A stretch of DNA of 64,000 bases from Paludisphaera borealis (GCF_001956985.1 NZ_CP019082.1:992001-1056000); one strand, 5' to 3'; numbered from the stretch's first letter, positions 38,842-48,175 are shown. The notes: generated from the letters alone by a model not told the origin. Program-made: numbers and translations.

Positions 38842-40986
38842 TCACGCCTTCCCTTCTTTAGAGGCCGCGGCGAGTGCGTTGAGGACGTTGCGGGGAGTCA
38901 TCGGCCACTCGGTGACCCGCACGCCGATGGCGTTGGACACCGCGTTGCCGATCGCGGCGGCCGTGGCGATCGTCGGCGGCTCGCCGATTCCGATCACTCC
39001 GCGCGCCTTCTGCTCGTCGGGCTCGTAGGCGTGGATGACGATCTCGGGGATGTCGGACGCGCCGGCGAGCTTGTAAAGCTCCATGTCGGGGTTGAGCATC
39101 ACGCCCGTCCCCGGGTCCATGATCCGCTCTTCGAAGAGGCCGTAGTTCAGGCCCATGATCACGCCGCCGTAGACCTGGCTGTCCCAGGTGAGGCGGTCGA
39201 TGATGAGTCCCGAATCCTGCACGGCGACGATCTTCTTGACCCGGACGACGCCGGTCTCGACGTCGACGGTCACCTCGGCGAACTGGCAGCCGCCGACGCC
39301 GGTGCTGGCCAGCCCCTCGACGGCGCTGCCGATCTCGGAGACGGAAGCCGTGCCGAGTTTGCGGCAAGCCTCTTTCCACGAGATGGAGGGCTTGCCCTGG
39401 ATCAGCAGCTTGCCCCCCTGGAGCGAGAGGTCGGCGGGGGTCGCGCCGAGGGCCGGGGCGATCTTGGCGAACAGGGCGTCGCGCGCCTTGGTCGCGGCGT
39501 CGAGGCACGGAGGGGCCATCGACGGCGTCGTGGTCGAGCCGCCCGAGGCCTGGCCCGGCGGGAAGGTCGAGTTGCCGATGTTCGAGATGACGTCGGTCGG
39601 CTTGAGGCCGAGCACCTCGGCGGCGATGATCGCCAGCACGGTGCGGGCGGCCGTGCCGATGTCCTGGGTGGCGCTCTTCAGCTCGACGGTCCCGTCGGCG
39701 CTGATGGTGCAGCTCACCTTCTTGTCGAGTGTTCCGCCGCCTCCCCATTGATGGAGGGCGAGGCCGAAGCCGCGACGGATCGGGCCGTCGCCGTTCTGGC
39801 CGCGCGGCTTGCGCTTCTCACGCCAGCCGATCAGGTCGGCGCCGATCTTGACTTCGGCCTCGTAGATCGGCGTATGGAAGTCGTCGGGTTTCAGGTTCTT
39901 GAGCCGGAACTCGATCGGGTCGACGCCCAGCTTTTCGGCCAGATCGTCCATGGCCGCTTCCATCAGGGCGCATCCCTGGGGATGGCCTGGCGCCCGCATG
40001 GCTCGCGCGCCGCCGCCGTTGACGAAGACCTCGGAATGGACCCGCGACGAGGCTGGAACGTCGTAGACGTAGGGCAGCGGGAAGTTCGAGCCCCCCCGGC
40101 TGCCGCCGGTGCCGTGCGTGTCGGCGATCAGGCCGACGAGCTTGCCGTCCTTGGTGGCTCCGAGCTTGATGGTCCCCGCCGCGCTCGGGCGATTGCCGGC
40201 GGCCAGGTGCTCCTGGACCCGGTCGAGGAACAGCTTGACGGGCTTGCCCGTCGACTTCGCCAGCTCGGCCGCAGTGCGTCCCCAGACGTCGGCCCCGAAC
40301 TTCGAGCCGAACCCGCCCCCCATCACCTCGGTCAACACCGTGATGTTGGCGACCGGGATCTGAAACGAATCGGCCAGCTCTTGTGCGACGACCTGGACGG
40401 CCTGAGTGCTCGACCAGACGGTCAGCTTGTCCGCGGTTTCCCACTTGGCCGTCAGCCCGTGAGGTTCAAGGCAGACGTGGGTGATGACCGGCAGGCTGTA
40501 TTTGCCTTCGACGACCACTTCAGCCTTGGCGAACGCCTCGCCGGTTTTGCCATTGTCTTGCGAGCGTCCCTTGCGGACGTTGCCCCCCTTGACGATCTCG
40601 GGCGCGCCCGGGGCCATCGCCTGGGCCTCGGTGACGACGTGGGGGAGGACTTCGTATTCGATCTTGATCGCGCGGACGGCGTCGCGAGCCTGTTCCTCGG
40701 TGACGGCGGCCACGGCGGCGATGTCGTCGCCGTGATAGCGAAGGGTGGCTCCTTCCTGGGCGATCGCCACGACCCCCTTGACGCCCGGCATGCTCTGGGC
40801 CGTGGAGATGTCAAGCTTCTTGATCTTGGCGTGGGCGTGAGGGCTGTAGAGCATCACCGCGAACAGCGTCCCCTCGGGAAGCATGTCGCTAGGGTATTTG
40901 GCTTTGCCGGACGCCTTGGCGAGTCCGTCGAGCCGGGTGATTCGGGTGCCGATCAGAGTCGGTTTCTCAGGCCAGGTGAGGGCCAT
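38842..40986 (-). CDS. Mo-hydroxylase large subunit, molybdopterin-binding
   Basis: A 714-residue xanthine-dehydrogenase-family catalytic subunit that binds the molybdenum cofactor. Visible are ASGKAKYPSDM, EVMGGGFGSKFGADVW, AMRAPGHPQG and GVIGIGEPP, whose Glu corresponds to the catalytic base of the family. It pairs with the 2Fe-2S and FAD subunits encoded on either side, with gaps of 3-4 bases. The substrate is probably an aldehyde or N-heterocycle and cannot be decided by eye. Confidence 0.92.
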   Translation of the reverse strand: MALTWPEKPTLIGTRITRLDGLAKASGKAKYPSDMLPEGTLFAVMLYSPHAHAKIKKLDISTAQSMPGVKGVVAIAQEGATLRYHGDDIAAVAAVTEEQARDAVRAIKIEYEVLPHVVTEAQAMAPGAPEIVKGGNVRKGRSQDNGKTGEAFAKAEVVVEGKYSLPVITHVCLEPHGLTAKWETADKLTVWSSTQAVQVVAQELADSFQIPVANITVLTEVMGGGFGSKFGADVWGRTAAELAKSTGKPVKLFLDRVQEHLAAGNRPSAAGTIKLGATKDGKLVGLIADTHGTGGSRGGSNFPLPYVYDVPASSRVHSEVFVNGGGARAMRAPGHPQGCALMEAAMDDLAEKLGVDPIEFRLKNLKPDDFHTPIYEAEVKIGADLIGWREKRKPRGQNGDGPIRRGFGLALHQWGGGGTLDKKVSCTISADGTVELKSATQDIGTAARTVLAIIAAEVLGLKPTDVISNIGNSTFPPGQASGGSTTTPSMAPPCLDAATKARDALFAKIAPALGATPADLSLQGGKLLIQGKPSISWKEACRKLGTASVSEIGSAVEGLASTGVGGCQFAEVTVDVETGVVRVKKIVAVQDSGLIIDRLTWDSQVYGGVIMGLNYGLFEERIMDPGTGVMLNPDMELYKLAGASDIPEIVIHAYEPDEQKARGVIGIGEPPTIATAAAIGNAVSNAIGVRVTEWPMTPRNVLNALAAASKEGKA

Positions 40987-40989
40987 GGA

Positions 40990-41622
40990 TCAGGCTCCTT
41001 TCATCGCTTTGGCCGCGTCGAGGGCCGCCTGGAGGACGCCGACATAGGTCCCGCACCGACAGATGTTGCCATCCAGACCCCGGCGCACTTCGTCGAGGGT
41101 CGGGTTGGGGTTCTTGTCCAGAAGCGCCTTGCAGGCGGTGACGAACCCGGGCGTGCAGTAGCCGCACATCAGGGCGTCGTTCTGGTGGAAGGCGTGAGGG
41201 ACGCCGTGCTCGCCGGTTTCGAAGCCTTCGAGCGTCTCGATTTTCTTGCCTTCGCAGGTCACGGCGAGGGTCGTGCACGAGTAGACCGGGTCGCCGTCGG
41301 CGATGACCGTGCACGCGCCGCAGCTCGCCCGATCGCAGACCCGCTTGGGCCCGGTGACGTCGAGGCGGTTCCGCAGGGTGTCGAGCAACGTGCTTCGCGG
41401 CTCGACGGTGGTCTTGCGGTCCTCGCCGTTAATCTTGAGCGTGATCTCGACCTCGCCCGAGAGGACCTTCGGCCCTTCTTCGGCGGCCTTGGCCTCGTCA
41501 AGGGCGGTTGCGGCCGTGCCGGTCAGGACGGCCGACGCCGCCGCCAGGCCCGACCCCCTCAAGAAGTCGCGGCGACTGGGGCCGCCCGGCTCGTCGCCGT
41601 TCTTGGGATCGTGTTTTCGCAT
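40990..41622 (-). CDS. Mo-hydroxylase 2Fe-2S subunit with Tat signal
   Basis: A 210-residue small subunit with a twin-arginine signal (PSRRDFLRGSGLAAASAVLTG), so the holoenzyme is probably exported to the periplasm, as for PaoABC aldehyde oxidoreductase. The plant-type cluster motif is CDRASCGAC, and the second cluster uses MCGYCTPGF and NICRCGTY. The ATG at 41622 follows GGAGG by 8 bases; a GTG one codon upstream is possible. First gene of the four-gene operon. Confidence 0.93.
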   Translation of the reverse strand: MRKHDPKNGDEPGGPSRRDFLRGSGLAAASAVLTGTAATALDEAKAAEEGPKVLSGEVEITLKINGEDRKTTVEPRSTLLDTLRNRLDVTGPKRVCDRASCGACTVIADGDPVYSCTTLAVTCEGKKIETLEGFETGEHGVPHAFHQNDALMCGYCTPGFVTACKALLDKNPNPTLDEVRRGLDGNICRCGTYVGVLQAALDAAKAMKGA

Positions 41623-41939
41623 CACGCGGTCCTCCCACTAGAGTCGGAACCACCCCGAGAACGCCTCGAGGAGCTAGGCGCCGCAGGCGTGCCATTTCGC
41701 ACGCGGGTTGGCGAAGACGTCTAAGCTACGCCGAGTCCTCGCATGGGACAAGAGAATCCCATCGCAGTTCTCCGAGGCAGTCGGGACGCCCCCTTGACCG
41801 AGCGAAGCCCGAGTCGCCGGGCGGTTGCTCGCTCGGCGACCCGGCAGTACCATGGCGTCCGATCGACGTGAAAGGGTTCGACGCGACCGTGATCGGCGTG
41901 CGAGGCCGAGGGCGGTTGCGAGCGGCGACGGAGTTCGGC
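41623..41939. other. Divergent control region (Mo-hydroxylase / six-gene operon)
   Basis: These 317 bases separate the two divergent operons. They contain two inverted repeats: a 6-bp one (41743-41748 with 41757-41762) and an 8-bp one (41808-41815 with 41829-41836). Either could be an operator or transcript hairpin. No clear promoter hexamers. Confidence 0.45.
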
Positions 41940-42830
41940 ATGCCCCTTGCACCTATTAACGAGATGATGGCGAGCGCCCGCCGTGGAGGCTACGCCGTCG
42001 GCTACTTCGAGAGTTGGAACCTGGAATCCCTCCAGGGCGTGATCGACGCCGCCGAGGCGTCGCGGTCGCCGATGATCATCGGCTTCAACGGCGATTTCCT
42101 TTCCGGTCGCGAACGCATCGCCCCGGAACGACTGAGCTGGTACGGTTCGCTCGGCCGCGCGGCGGCGGAATCGGCCACGGTCCCGTGCGGCTTCATCTTT
42201 AATGAGTGCCCGGACGACGACTGGGTGCGCGCGGCCGTCGTCTCGGGCTTCAACCTCGTGATGCTCGCCGACCCGTCGGCTTCGTACGAAGACTCGGTTC
42301 ACCGGGTGTCGGAGCTGTCTCGCTTCGCCCACGCGCACGGGGTCGCCGTCGAGGCCGAGCTGGGGGTGCTGCCCTGCGGGACCTCCGACGACCCGTCGCA
42401 CGCGGGCTCGCTCACCGATCCCGAGCAGGCGGCCAAGTTCGTCGAGGCGACCGGAATCGATCTGCTGGCGGTGAGCGTCGGCAACGTTCACATCCGGCTC
42501 GAAGGGGCGGGCGGCCTCGATCTCGACCGGCTTGACCGGATCTCCCGGCGCGTAAAATGCGGGCTTGTCTTGCACGGCGGCACGGGGGTCGAGCCCGAGG
42601 CGCTGCGGGCGGCCGTCGGGCTCGGGGTCGTGAAGGTCAATTTCGGGACGTATCTCAAGCAGCATTACCTCGCGGCCGTTCGCAAGGCGCTGGCGAACAA
42701 CGGCGCCGACCCCCACCGGCTGCTCGGAATCGGCGGGCCGGACGACGTCCTGACGGCCGGTCGGCTCGCGGTGCGCGACGCGGTGCTCGCGCGGATCGAC
42801 CTGCTCGGGTGCTCGGGCAAGGCTTCTTGA
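41940..42830 (+). CDS. Class II aldolase-like protein with altered active site
   Basis: A 296-residue TIM-barrel protein of the ketose-bisphosphate (class II fructose-bisphosphate/tagatose) aldolase family. Recognisable are GVAVEAELGVLP, VGNVHIRLEG and LVLHGGTGVEPEAL, with two of the usual zinc-ligand His. The catalytic HLDHG motif, however, is replaced by a segment reading FIFNECPDD, and the following GSH by ADP. The substrate or reaction is therefore probably not standard FBP cleavage. GGAG lies 6 bases before the ATG. It is the first gene of a six-gene run. Confidence 0.75.
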   Translation: MPLAPINEMMASARRGGYAVGYFESWNLESLQGVIDAAEASRSPMIIGFNGDFLSGRERIAPERLSWYGSLGRAAAESATVPCGFIFNECPDDDWVRAAVVSGFNLVMLADPSASYEDSVHRVSELSRFAHAHGVAVEAELGVLPCGTSDDPSHAGSLTDPEQAAKFVEATGIDLLAVSVGNVHIRLEGAGGLDLDRLDRISRRVKCGLVLHGGTGVEPEALRAAVGLGVVKVNFGTYLKQHYLAAVRKALANNGADPHRLLGIGGPDDVLTAGRLAVRDAVLARIDLLGCSGKAS

Positions 42831-42845
42831 GGGATTCGGGAGGAC

Positions 42846-43913
42846 ATGTTGGAAACCCCCATGCGGATGCCCGACCTGGCGACGACCGGGTCGCCGATGA
42901 CCTTGATCCGAATTCTCGCGACGGTCGGCGACGCCGTCACGCGCGGTCAGACGATCCTGGAAGTCGAGACCGACAAGGCGGTGATGAACGTCGAGTCGAC
43001 CGTCGACGGCGTCTTGAAGAGTCTCGCCGTCGAAGAAGGCGCCGAAGTCGTCGCCGGCCAGGTCGTCGCGGTCTTCGAAGTCAGGCAGTCCGGCTCGGCT
43101 GCTTCGATTATACAGAATGTCGCCCCCGCGCCGGTCTTGCGGGCGTCGACCGCAACTGCTGTCGCGAAGAGTCCGCCCGCGCCGGTCGTCGCGACGTCCG
43201 ACCGAGTCTCGTTTTTCGCTCGCAACCGGGCGCGGCGAGAAAAGGCCGGGGCGTCGCGCTGGACGCGATCATTGACGCTCAGCGTGGTCGAGCGGGTCGT
43301 CGCGCGTCGGACGCAGGCGAGTAAGCAGACTGTCCCGCATTTTTACCTTCAGACGTCGGTGAACGCTGAAGGTTTGGTGAAGCGTCGCGCCGCGGCCGAG
43401 GCCAGTAAGCCGGTCTGGGACGCCTTTTTCGTGATCGCCGCGGCCCGGGCTCTCAGGGAGCACCCGCGATTCGGCTATCGCTTCGACGACGATAAGCTGA
43501 CGCCCCACGGCGAGGGGGCGATCGGCGTGGCCGTCGATCTTGACGGCGATCTCTACACGATCGCGGTCGACGATCCAACCGGCCAGGACGTCGAGCAGGT
43601 CTCCGATTCGATCCGCGCACAGGTCGATCGGCTCAAGACCGGCGACCCCCGGGGGAGGCAGGCGCGGCCGACGAGCTTGACCATCTCGAACCTCGGCGGC
43701 TCGAACGTCGAAACCTTTACGGCCGTCGTCAATACGCCCGAGGCGGCGATTCTCGCCGTCGGCAAGATCATGCCCTCGGCCGTCGTCGTCGACGGTCAAG
43801 TCGTGGTCCAGAACCGCGTGAACCTGACGCTCTCGGTCGATCATCGCGTCGCCGGCGGCAAGGCCGCGGCGGGCTTCCTCGGCGCAATCGTCCGAGAACT
43901 CGAATCCTTCTAA
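42846..43913 (+). CDS. Dihydrolipoamide acyltransferase (E2) component
   Basis: A 355-residue E2 core protein of a 2-oxoacid dehydrogenase-type complex. The N-terminal lipoyl domain has Lys44 in ETDKAVMNVES. A short linker region (FFARNRARRE) replaces a clear peripheral-subunit-binding domain. The C-terminal acyltransferase domain has TISNLGG and DHRVAGG. His333 is present but the Asp of the usual DHRxxDG is Gly337. It begins 15 bases after the aldolase-like gene and 26 before E1-alpha. No E3 gene is nearby. Confidence 0.85.
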   Translation: MLETPMRMPDLATTGSPMTLIRILATVGDAVTRGQTILEVETDKAVMNVESTVDGVLKSLAVEEGAEVVAGQVVAVFEVRQSGSAASIIQNVAPAPVLRASTATAVAKSPPAPVVATSDRVSFFARNRARREKAGASRWTRSLTLSVVERVVARRTQASKQTVPHFYLQTSVNAEGLVKRRAAAEASKPVWDAFFVIAAARALREHPRFGYRFDDDKLTPHGEGAIGVAVDLDGDLYTIAVDDPTGQDVEQVSDSIRAQVDRLKTGDPRGRQARPTSLTISNLGGSNVETFTAVVNTPEAAILAVGKIMPSAVVVDGQVVVQNRVNLTLSVDHRVAGGKAAAGFLGAIVRELESF

Positions 43914-43939
43914 TCCGACCTACCGTTGCGAGGCCCGGC

Positions 43940-44947
43940 ATGCCCCATCCCACCGAATCACTCGGCGAACACGCGCAACATCTCCTCGACCGCTACCCCG
44001 CCCCGTTCCTGCTTGGGCTCTACGAGCGGATGGTCGTGATCCGCGAGTTCGAGGAAGGGGTCAAGTTCCTGTTCCTCGAAGGCTCGATGCCCGGCACGAT
44101 CCACCAGTGCCAGGGCCAGGAGGCCACGGCCGTCGGCGTTTGCTCGGCGCTTGAAGAAGGCGACTTCATCACCTCGACCTTTCGCGGCCACGGCCACGCT
44201 CTGGCCAAGGGGCTGTCGGTCGAGTCGCTCCTTTTCGAGCTTTTCGGCGCATCGACCGGCTGTTGCAAAGGCAAGGGGGGCTCGATGCACGTCGGCGACA
44301 TGGACAAGGGGATGGTTCCCGGCATCGCCATCGTCGGCGGGGGAATCCCCCTGGCCGCCGGCATGGCCCTGGCCTACAAGATGCGCAAGGAGCCGCGCGT
44401 GGTCGCCTGCTTCTTCGGCGACGGCGCGGTGGCCGAGGGGGCGTTTCACGAAGGCGTCAACCTCGCGGCGATCTGGGACCTGCCGGTCGTGTTCGTCTGC
44501 GAGAACAACCTGTACGGGGCCTCGACCCGCGTCGACCTGGTGATGCGGAACGAGCGGATCGCCGAGCGCGCGGCGACCTACGGCATTCGCGGCCAGACGG
44601 TCGACGGCAACGACGTGCTGGCCGTCCACCAGGCCACTCTCACCGCCGTCGACGAGTGCCGTCACGGCAAGGGGCCGGTGCTGCTCGAACTGCTCACCTA
44701 CCGCCGCACCGGCCATTCCCGCCGCGATCCGTGCCACTACCAACCTCAGGACGAGCGAGATACGTGGCTTCAGCGCGATCCGATCGACCGCTTCGGCGGC
44801 CTCCTGATCGAACTCGGCGTGGCCGCCGCCGGAGCGCTCGACCAGATCCGCGCCGACGTCCAAACTCGGTTTCAGGACGCGGTCGTCGAGGCTCGCCACC
44901 AGCCGTTGCCGACGCTCGCCGATCTGACGACCGACGTCCTCGCCTGA
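43940..44947 (+). CDS. 2-oxoacid (pyruvate/acetoin-type) dehydrogenase E1 alpha
   Basis: A 335-residue thiamine-diphosphate-binding E1 alpha subunit. The ThDP motif runs from GDGAVAEGAFHEGVN to ENNLYG, and GSMHVGD, the HQ-CQGQEA segment and RTGHSRRDPCHY are typical. Together with E1 beta it would decarboxylate a 2-oxoacid or cleave a diketone/acetoin and transfer the acyl unit to E2. Length and motifs fit both pyruvate- and acetoin-dehydrogenase E1. The specific substrate is not assigned. Confidence 0.92.
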   Translation: MPHPTESLGEHAQHLLDRYPAPFLLGLYERMVVIREFEEGVKFLFLEGSMPGTIHQCQGQEATAVGVCSALEEGDFITSTFRGHGHALAKGLSVESLLFELFGASTGCCKGKGGSMHVGDMDKGMVPGIAIVGGGIPLAAGMALAYKMRKEPRVVACFFGDGAVAEGAFHEGVNLAAIWDLPVVFVCENNLYGASTRVDLVMRNERIAERAATYGIRGQTVDGNDVLAVHQATLTAVDECRHGKGPVLLELLTYRRTGHSRRDPCHYQPQDERDTWLQRDPIDRFGGLLIELGVAAAGALDQIRADVQTRFQDAVVEARHQPLPTLADLTTDVLA

Positions 44948-45004
44948 CGTTCAACAATCCGACGATCCGATCATCCACACCGCATTCATCAGGATTCGCC
45001 GCGC

Positions 45005-46021
45005 ATGAGACGTTTGAGCATCGCCGAAGCGCTCCGCGAGGGCATCGCCGAGGAAATGAGACGCGATCCGGCCGTCTTTTGCCTGGGCGAAGACATCGCC
45101 GTTCCAGGCGGCTGGGGAGGCGCGTTCACCGTCACGCTCGGGTTGGAGACGGAGTTCCCCGATCGGATGCTCAACACGCCGATCGCCGAGCTGGGCTTCT
45201 TCGGGGCCGCGGTGGGGGCAGCCGTGGCGGGCATGCGGCCGATCGCCGACGTCCAGTACGGCGACTTCCTCTTTCTGGCGATGGATCAGATCGTCAACAA
45301 CGCCGCCAAGCTCCGTTACATGTCGGGAGGGACGATCGCCGTGCCGCTGGTCATGCGGGCGCCGATCGGGGCCACGGGCCGGGGCTCGCAGCACGCCCAG
45401 AGCATGGAACGCTACTTCACCGGCGTCCCAGGGTTGAAAGTCGTGGCGGTCTCAAACGCCTATGACGCCAAGGGCGTGCTCAAGTCTGCGGTACGCGACG
45501 ACAACCCGGTTTTGATGTTCGAGCACAAGCTGCTTTACGGCTCGAAAGGCGCGCGCATCGAGCCGGGCGCCGTCGACGCGACGAGCGACGTCCCCGACGG
45601 TGATTATACGGTGCCGCTCGACCGCGCGGCGGTGCGTCGGGAGGGCGCGCACGTCACCGTGCTGGCCTGGCTCCTGATGGCTCACTTCGCCGCCCAGGCC
45701 GCCGAACAGCTCGCGGCCGAGGGGATCGACGTTGAGGTGATCGACGTTCGCAGCCTCTCGCCGATCGACTACGAGACCATCGGCGCGTCGGTGCGCAAGA
45801 CCGGCCGCGTGGTCATCGTCGAGGAGGGCCCTCGCGTCGGCGGCGTGAGCGCCGAGATCGCCGCCGGCTTGATGGAGCACTGCGGCGAAAGCCTGCTCGC
45901 CCCGGTCGTCCGCGTCGCGTCCCCCGACGTTCCCGTCCCGTTCACGCCGATCCTGGAAAACGCCTACCGGCCCGACGTTCCCCGTATCGTCGAAGGCGTG
46001 CGCCGGGTGTTGCGGCCGTGA
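45005..46021 (+). CDS. 2-oxoacid (pyruvate/acetoin-type) dehydrogenase E1 beta
   Basis: A 338-residue E1 beta subunit with FCLGEDIAVPGGWGGAF, DRMLNTPIAELGFFGAAVG, VQYGDFLFLAMDQIVNNAAK and IEVIDVRSLSPIDYETI-like segments. It follows E1 alpha by 57 bases and completes the heterotetrameric E1. Its stop overlaps a possible GTG start of the next gene, suggesting continuous transcription. Confidence 0.92.
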   Translation: MRRLSIAEALREGIAEEMRRDPAVFCLGEDIAVPGGWGGAFTVTLGLETEFPDRMLNTPIAELGFFGAAVGAAVAGMRPIADVQYGDFLFLAMDQIVNNAAKLRYMSGGTIAVPLVMRAPIGATGRGSQHAQSMERYFTGVPGLKVVAVSNAYDAKGVLKSAVRDDNPVLMFEHKLLYGSKGARIEPGAVDATSDVPDGDYTVPLDRAAVRREGAHVTVLAWLLMAHFAAQAAEQLAAEGIDVEVIDVRSLSPIDYETIGASVRKTGRVVIVEEGPRVGGVSAEIAAGLMEHCGESLLAPVVRVASPDVPVPFTPILENAYRPDVPRIVEGVRRVLRP

Positions 46022-46044
46022 CCCATTCGGAAGAGGTTTCGACG

Positions 46045-48129
46045 ATGAAGATGGCACGATTGGTCGTCTGGGCGGGGCTCGCGACGCTCGCTGTCGTTTC
46101 GACCGCACAGGCACTGGACCAGCCGCCCGTGGGGATCACGGTCCAGGTCGAGGAGGCCCACCCCTGGCGTCCTCCGTTCCGGCTCGAGCGCGTCGGGCGG
46201 CCCGTCACGATCCGGATCGTATCCAAGGAAGCGCCCGTGCCTGGACGCTTTCGACTCGTTGAACGGGCCGACGGTCACGATGCGGCTCGCCACGAGGTCG
46301 CCTTTCCGATCCAGCCTCCTTATGAGGTGCGAAGCGAGGTCGATGCGGAAGCGACCGAAGTCGTGCTGCTGATCGAAAAGGATGGTGCGCCGGCCGTCGA
46401 AGTCGCCCGAGCGACGATCACCCGTCAGGCTCTGGATGCCGACGCGACGGCCCGGCCCGAGACGGTCGTGAATCCCGTCGATCTCGGGACGATCCTCGTC
46501 CCCGCCGACCGACTCTTGCTCGGACCCGGGCAGGCCGGAGTTCTGGAAGTCGCCGCTCTCGCCCACAATCGCGACGTACCCGATGCGCAGGTTCGCGCCC
46601 GGTTCGCATCCGATCCCAAGACTGAGATCAAGGCCTTGCCTCTAGCGAAAGGGCGACGGGCGGTGGCCAGCCTGCGTCTGCCGCACCCGACGACGACCGC
46701 CGATCGCGACGTGTTGCAGGTCGCGATCGGCGGCAAGGACGGCGCGACGCTCTGGAGCAAAGAGATTCCGGTGATGCTGCCGCGCGAGGCGCTGGCATTG
46801 CCCCGATTCGGCGCCTCGTACACGAAGCTGCGGTACGATCCGCCGATCTCGGTGCGTGACCCCGCAACGGGCGCGTTCTCATCGCTCGATTACGACAAGG
46901 GGTGGGAACCGAGCCTCCGCGACGTCGTCGTCAGCCTGCCCGGCGGCGGCCGGTTCGTCTTCTGGAGAGGGTCGAGCTACATCCCGTTCTGGGCGGGCCG
47001 GCACAACACCGGCGCCTGCTACGAGTGGGCCGAGGTGATCACTCCGCGGCCGGGCGCCGTCGACTGCGTCGAGCCCCTGATGGACAAGGATTTGCGGTAT
47101 GGGCGCGTCGAGATCATCGAGTCGTCGGCTTCGCGCGTCCATGTGCGATGGAGGTACCAGTCGACCGACCTGCATTACAAGGTCTGGGGCGACCAGGCCG
47201 TCGAGGACTATTATTTCTACCCCGACGGCTTCGGAACGCGGGTCGTCAGCTTGAAGACCGACCCGGCGATCGAGTACGAGCTGTGCGAGCTGATCGTCCT
47301 GTCCCCGCAGGGCGCTTACCCGTTCGAGGTCTTGCCCGAGAACCTCGTCGACGCGCTGTCGCTCGACGGCGCCAAACGCGAGTACAAGTTCCCGATCCGG
47401 GGCGAGGCTGACACGCCCAAGGGAGGCAAGCCGCCGGCGATCTACCGGCTTCGTCTCAATCGCCAGGAAGAGCAGGCGGCGGTCGTTTTCAACCCCGGCG
47501 ATCGTTCCTTTCCCTCAGTCGTCTTCGGACCGTTCGAGGATCGCGGGCAACTTGTGACGCCTTGCTACTGGGGCAGTCACTGGCCGCTCGCGCGGGGCAA
47601 CGCCACGGGCTCGAAGATCGACGACCGTATCGCCCTCAGCCCATGCCACAACAGCGTCATGAGCTGGGCCGCGAACCGACCCGAGCCGATCTCGGAGAGC
47701 CGTCGCGTCACGATCGACTCACTCGGAGTTTCGCGGCCCGTCTCGGTTCGTCACTGGGCCTGGCTGATCGGCATGACCGACGCCGGCGACGACCGCCTGC
47801 TCCAATGGGCTCACAGTTATGCCAAGCCGCCGGCGCTGACTTTCGAAGGCGCGCAGGTCGCCTTCGACGGCTATGCGATCGAGCGCCGGGCCACGTCCTT
47901 GCGCGTCGAGAAGCCGTCGATCGCGATCACGATCAAGCCCGAAGTCGCGTGCGTCAACCCGGTCTTCGAACTGATCGGAGCGCCCTCGGGTGATCTCGCC
48001 GTTCAGCGTGACGGCGTCGCGCTGGCTCGCGAAGCCTATGCCTGGGACGGCCGCACGCTCTGGATCGACGCCACGATCGCCGGGCCTTCGCGTCTGGATC
48101 TGGTCTTCGGCAAGTCGCCCTCGAACTGA
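46045..48129 (+). CDS. Secreted protein of unknown function in the six-gene operon
   Basis: A 694-residue exported protein with a Sec signal (MARLVVWAGLATLAVVSTAQA). The ATG at 46045 follows GAAGAGG by 8 bases; a GTG at 46018 overlapping E1 beta is a weaker alternative. The first 240 residues look like beta-sandwich domains. A later large domain is rich in aromatics (SSYIPFWAGRHNTGACYEWAE, VTPCYWGSHWPLARG), as in carbohydrate-active proteins. No family recognised. Context with GH38 suggests glycan binding or cleavage; this is inference. Confidence 0.7.
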   Translation: MKMARLVVWAGLATLAVVSTAQALDQPPVGITVQVEEAHPWRPPFRLERVGRPVTIRIVSKEAPVPGRFRLVERADGHDAARHEVAFPIQPPYEVRSEVDAEATEVVLLIEKDGAPAVEVARATITRQALDADATARPETVVNPVDLGTILVPADRLLLGPGQAGVLEVAALAHNRDVPDAQVRARFASDPKTEIKALPLAKGRRAVASLRLPHPTTTADRDVLQVAIGGKDGATLWSKEIPVMLPREALALPRFGASYTKLRYDPPISVRDPATGAFSSLDYDKGWEPSLRDVVVSLPGGGRFVFWRGSSYIPFWAGRHNTGACYEWAEVITPRPGAVDCVEPLMDKDLRYGRVEIIESSASRVHVRWRYQSTDLHYKVWGDQAVEDYYFYPDGFGTRVVSLKTDPAIEYELCELIVLSPQGAYPFEVLPENLVDALSLDGAKREYKFPIRGEADTPKGGKPPAIYRLRLNRQEEQAAVVFNPGDRSFPSVVFGPFEDRGQLVTPCYWGSHWPLARGNATGSKIDDRIALSPCHNSVMSWAANRPEPISESRRVTIDSLGVSRPVSVRHWAWLIGMTDAGDDRLLQWAHSYAKPPALTFEGAQVAFDGYAIERRATSLRVEKPSIAITIKPEVACVNPVFELIGAPSGDLAVQRDGVALAREAYAWDGRTLWIDATIAGPSRLDLVFGKSPSN

Positions 48130-48175
48130 GAATCAAGAACGTCGCCCCGAACGAGAACCGCGCAGGGAGAATTGC

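Noticed and set aside
38725-41724. Plus-strand open frame of about 1000 codons across the Mo-hydroxylase operon
   Set aside because: It is antisense to three clearly recognisable subunits. Its composition is that of a high-GC shadow frame.
47990-48175. Upstream in-frame extension of the GH38 gene
   Set aside because: It overlaps the preceding gene. The ATG at 48176 has a ribosome site and begins a clear signal peptide.
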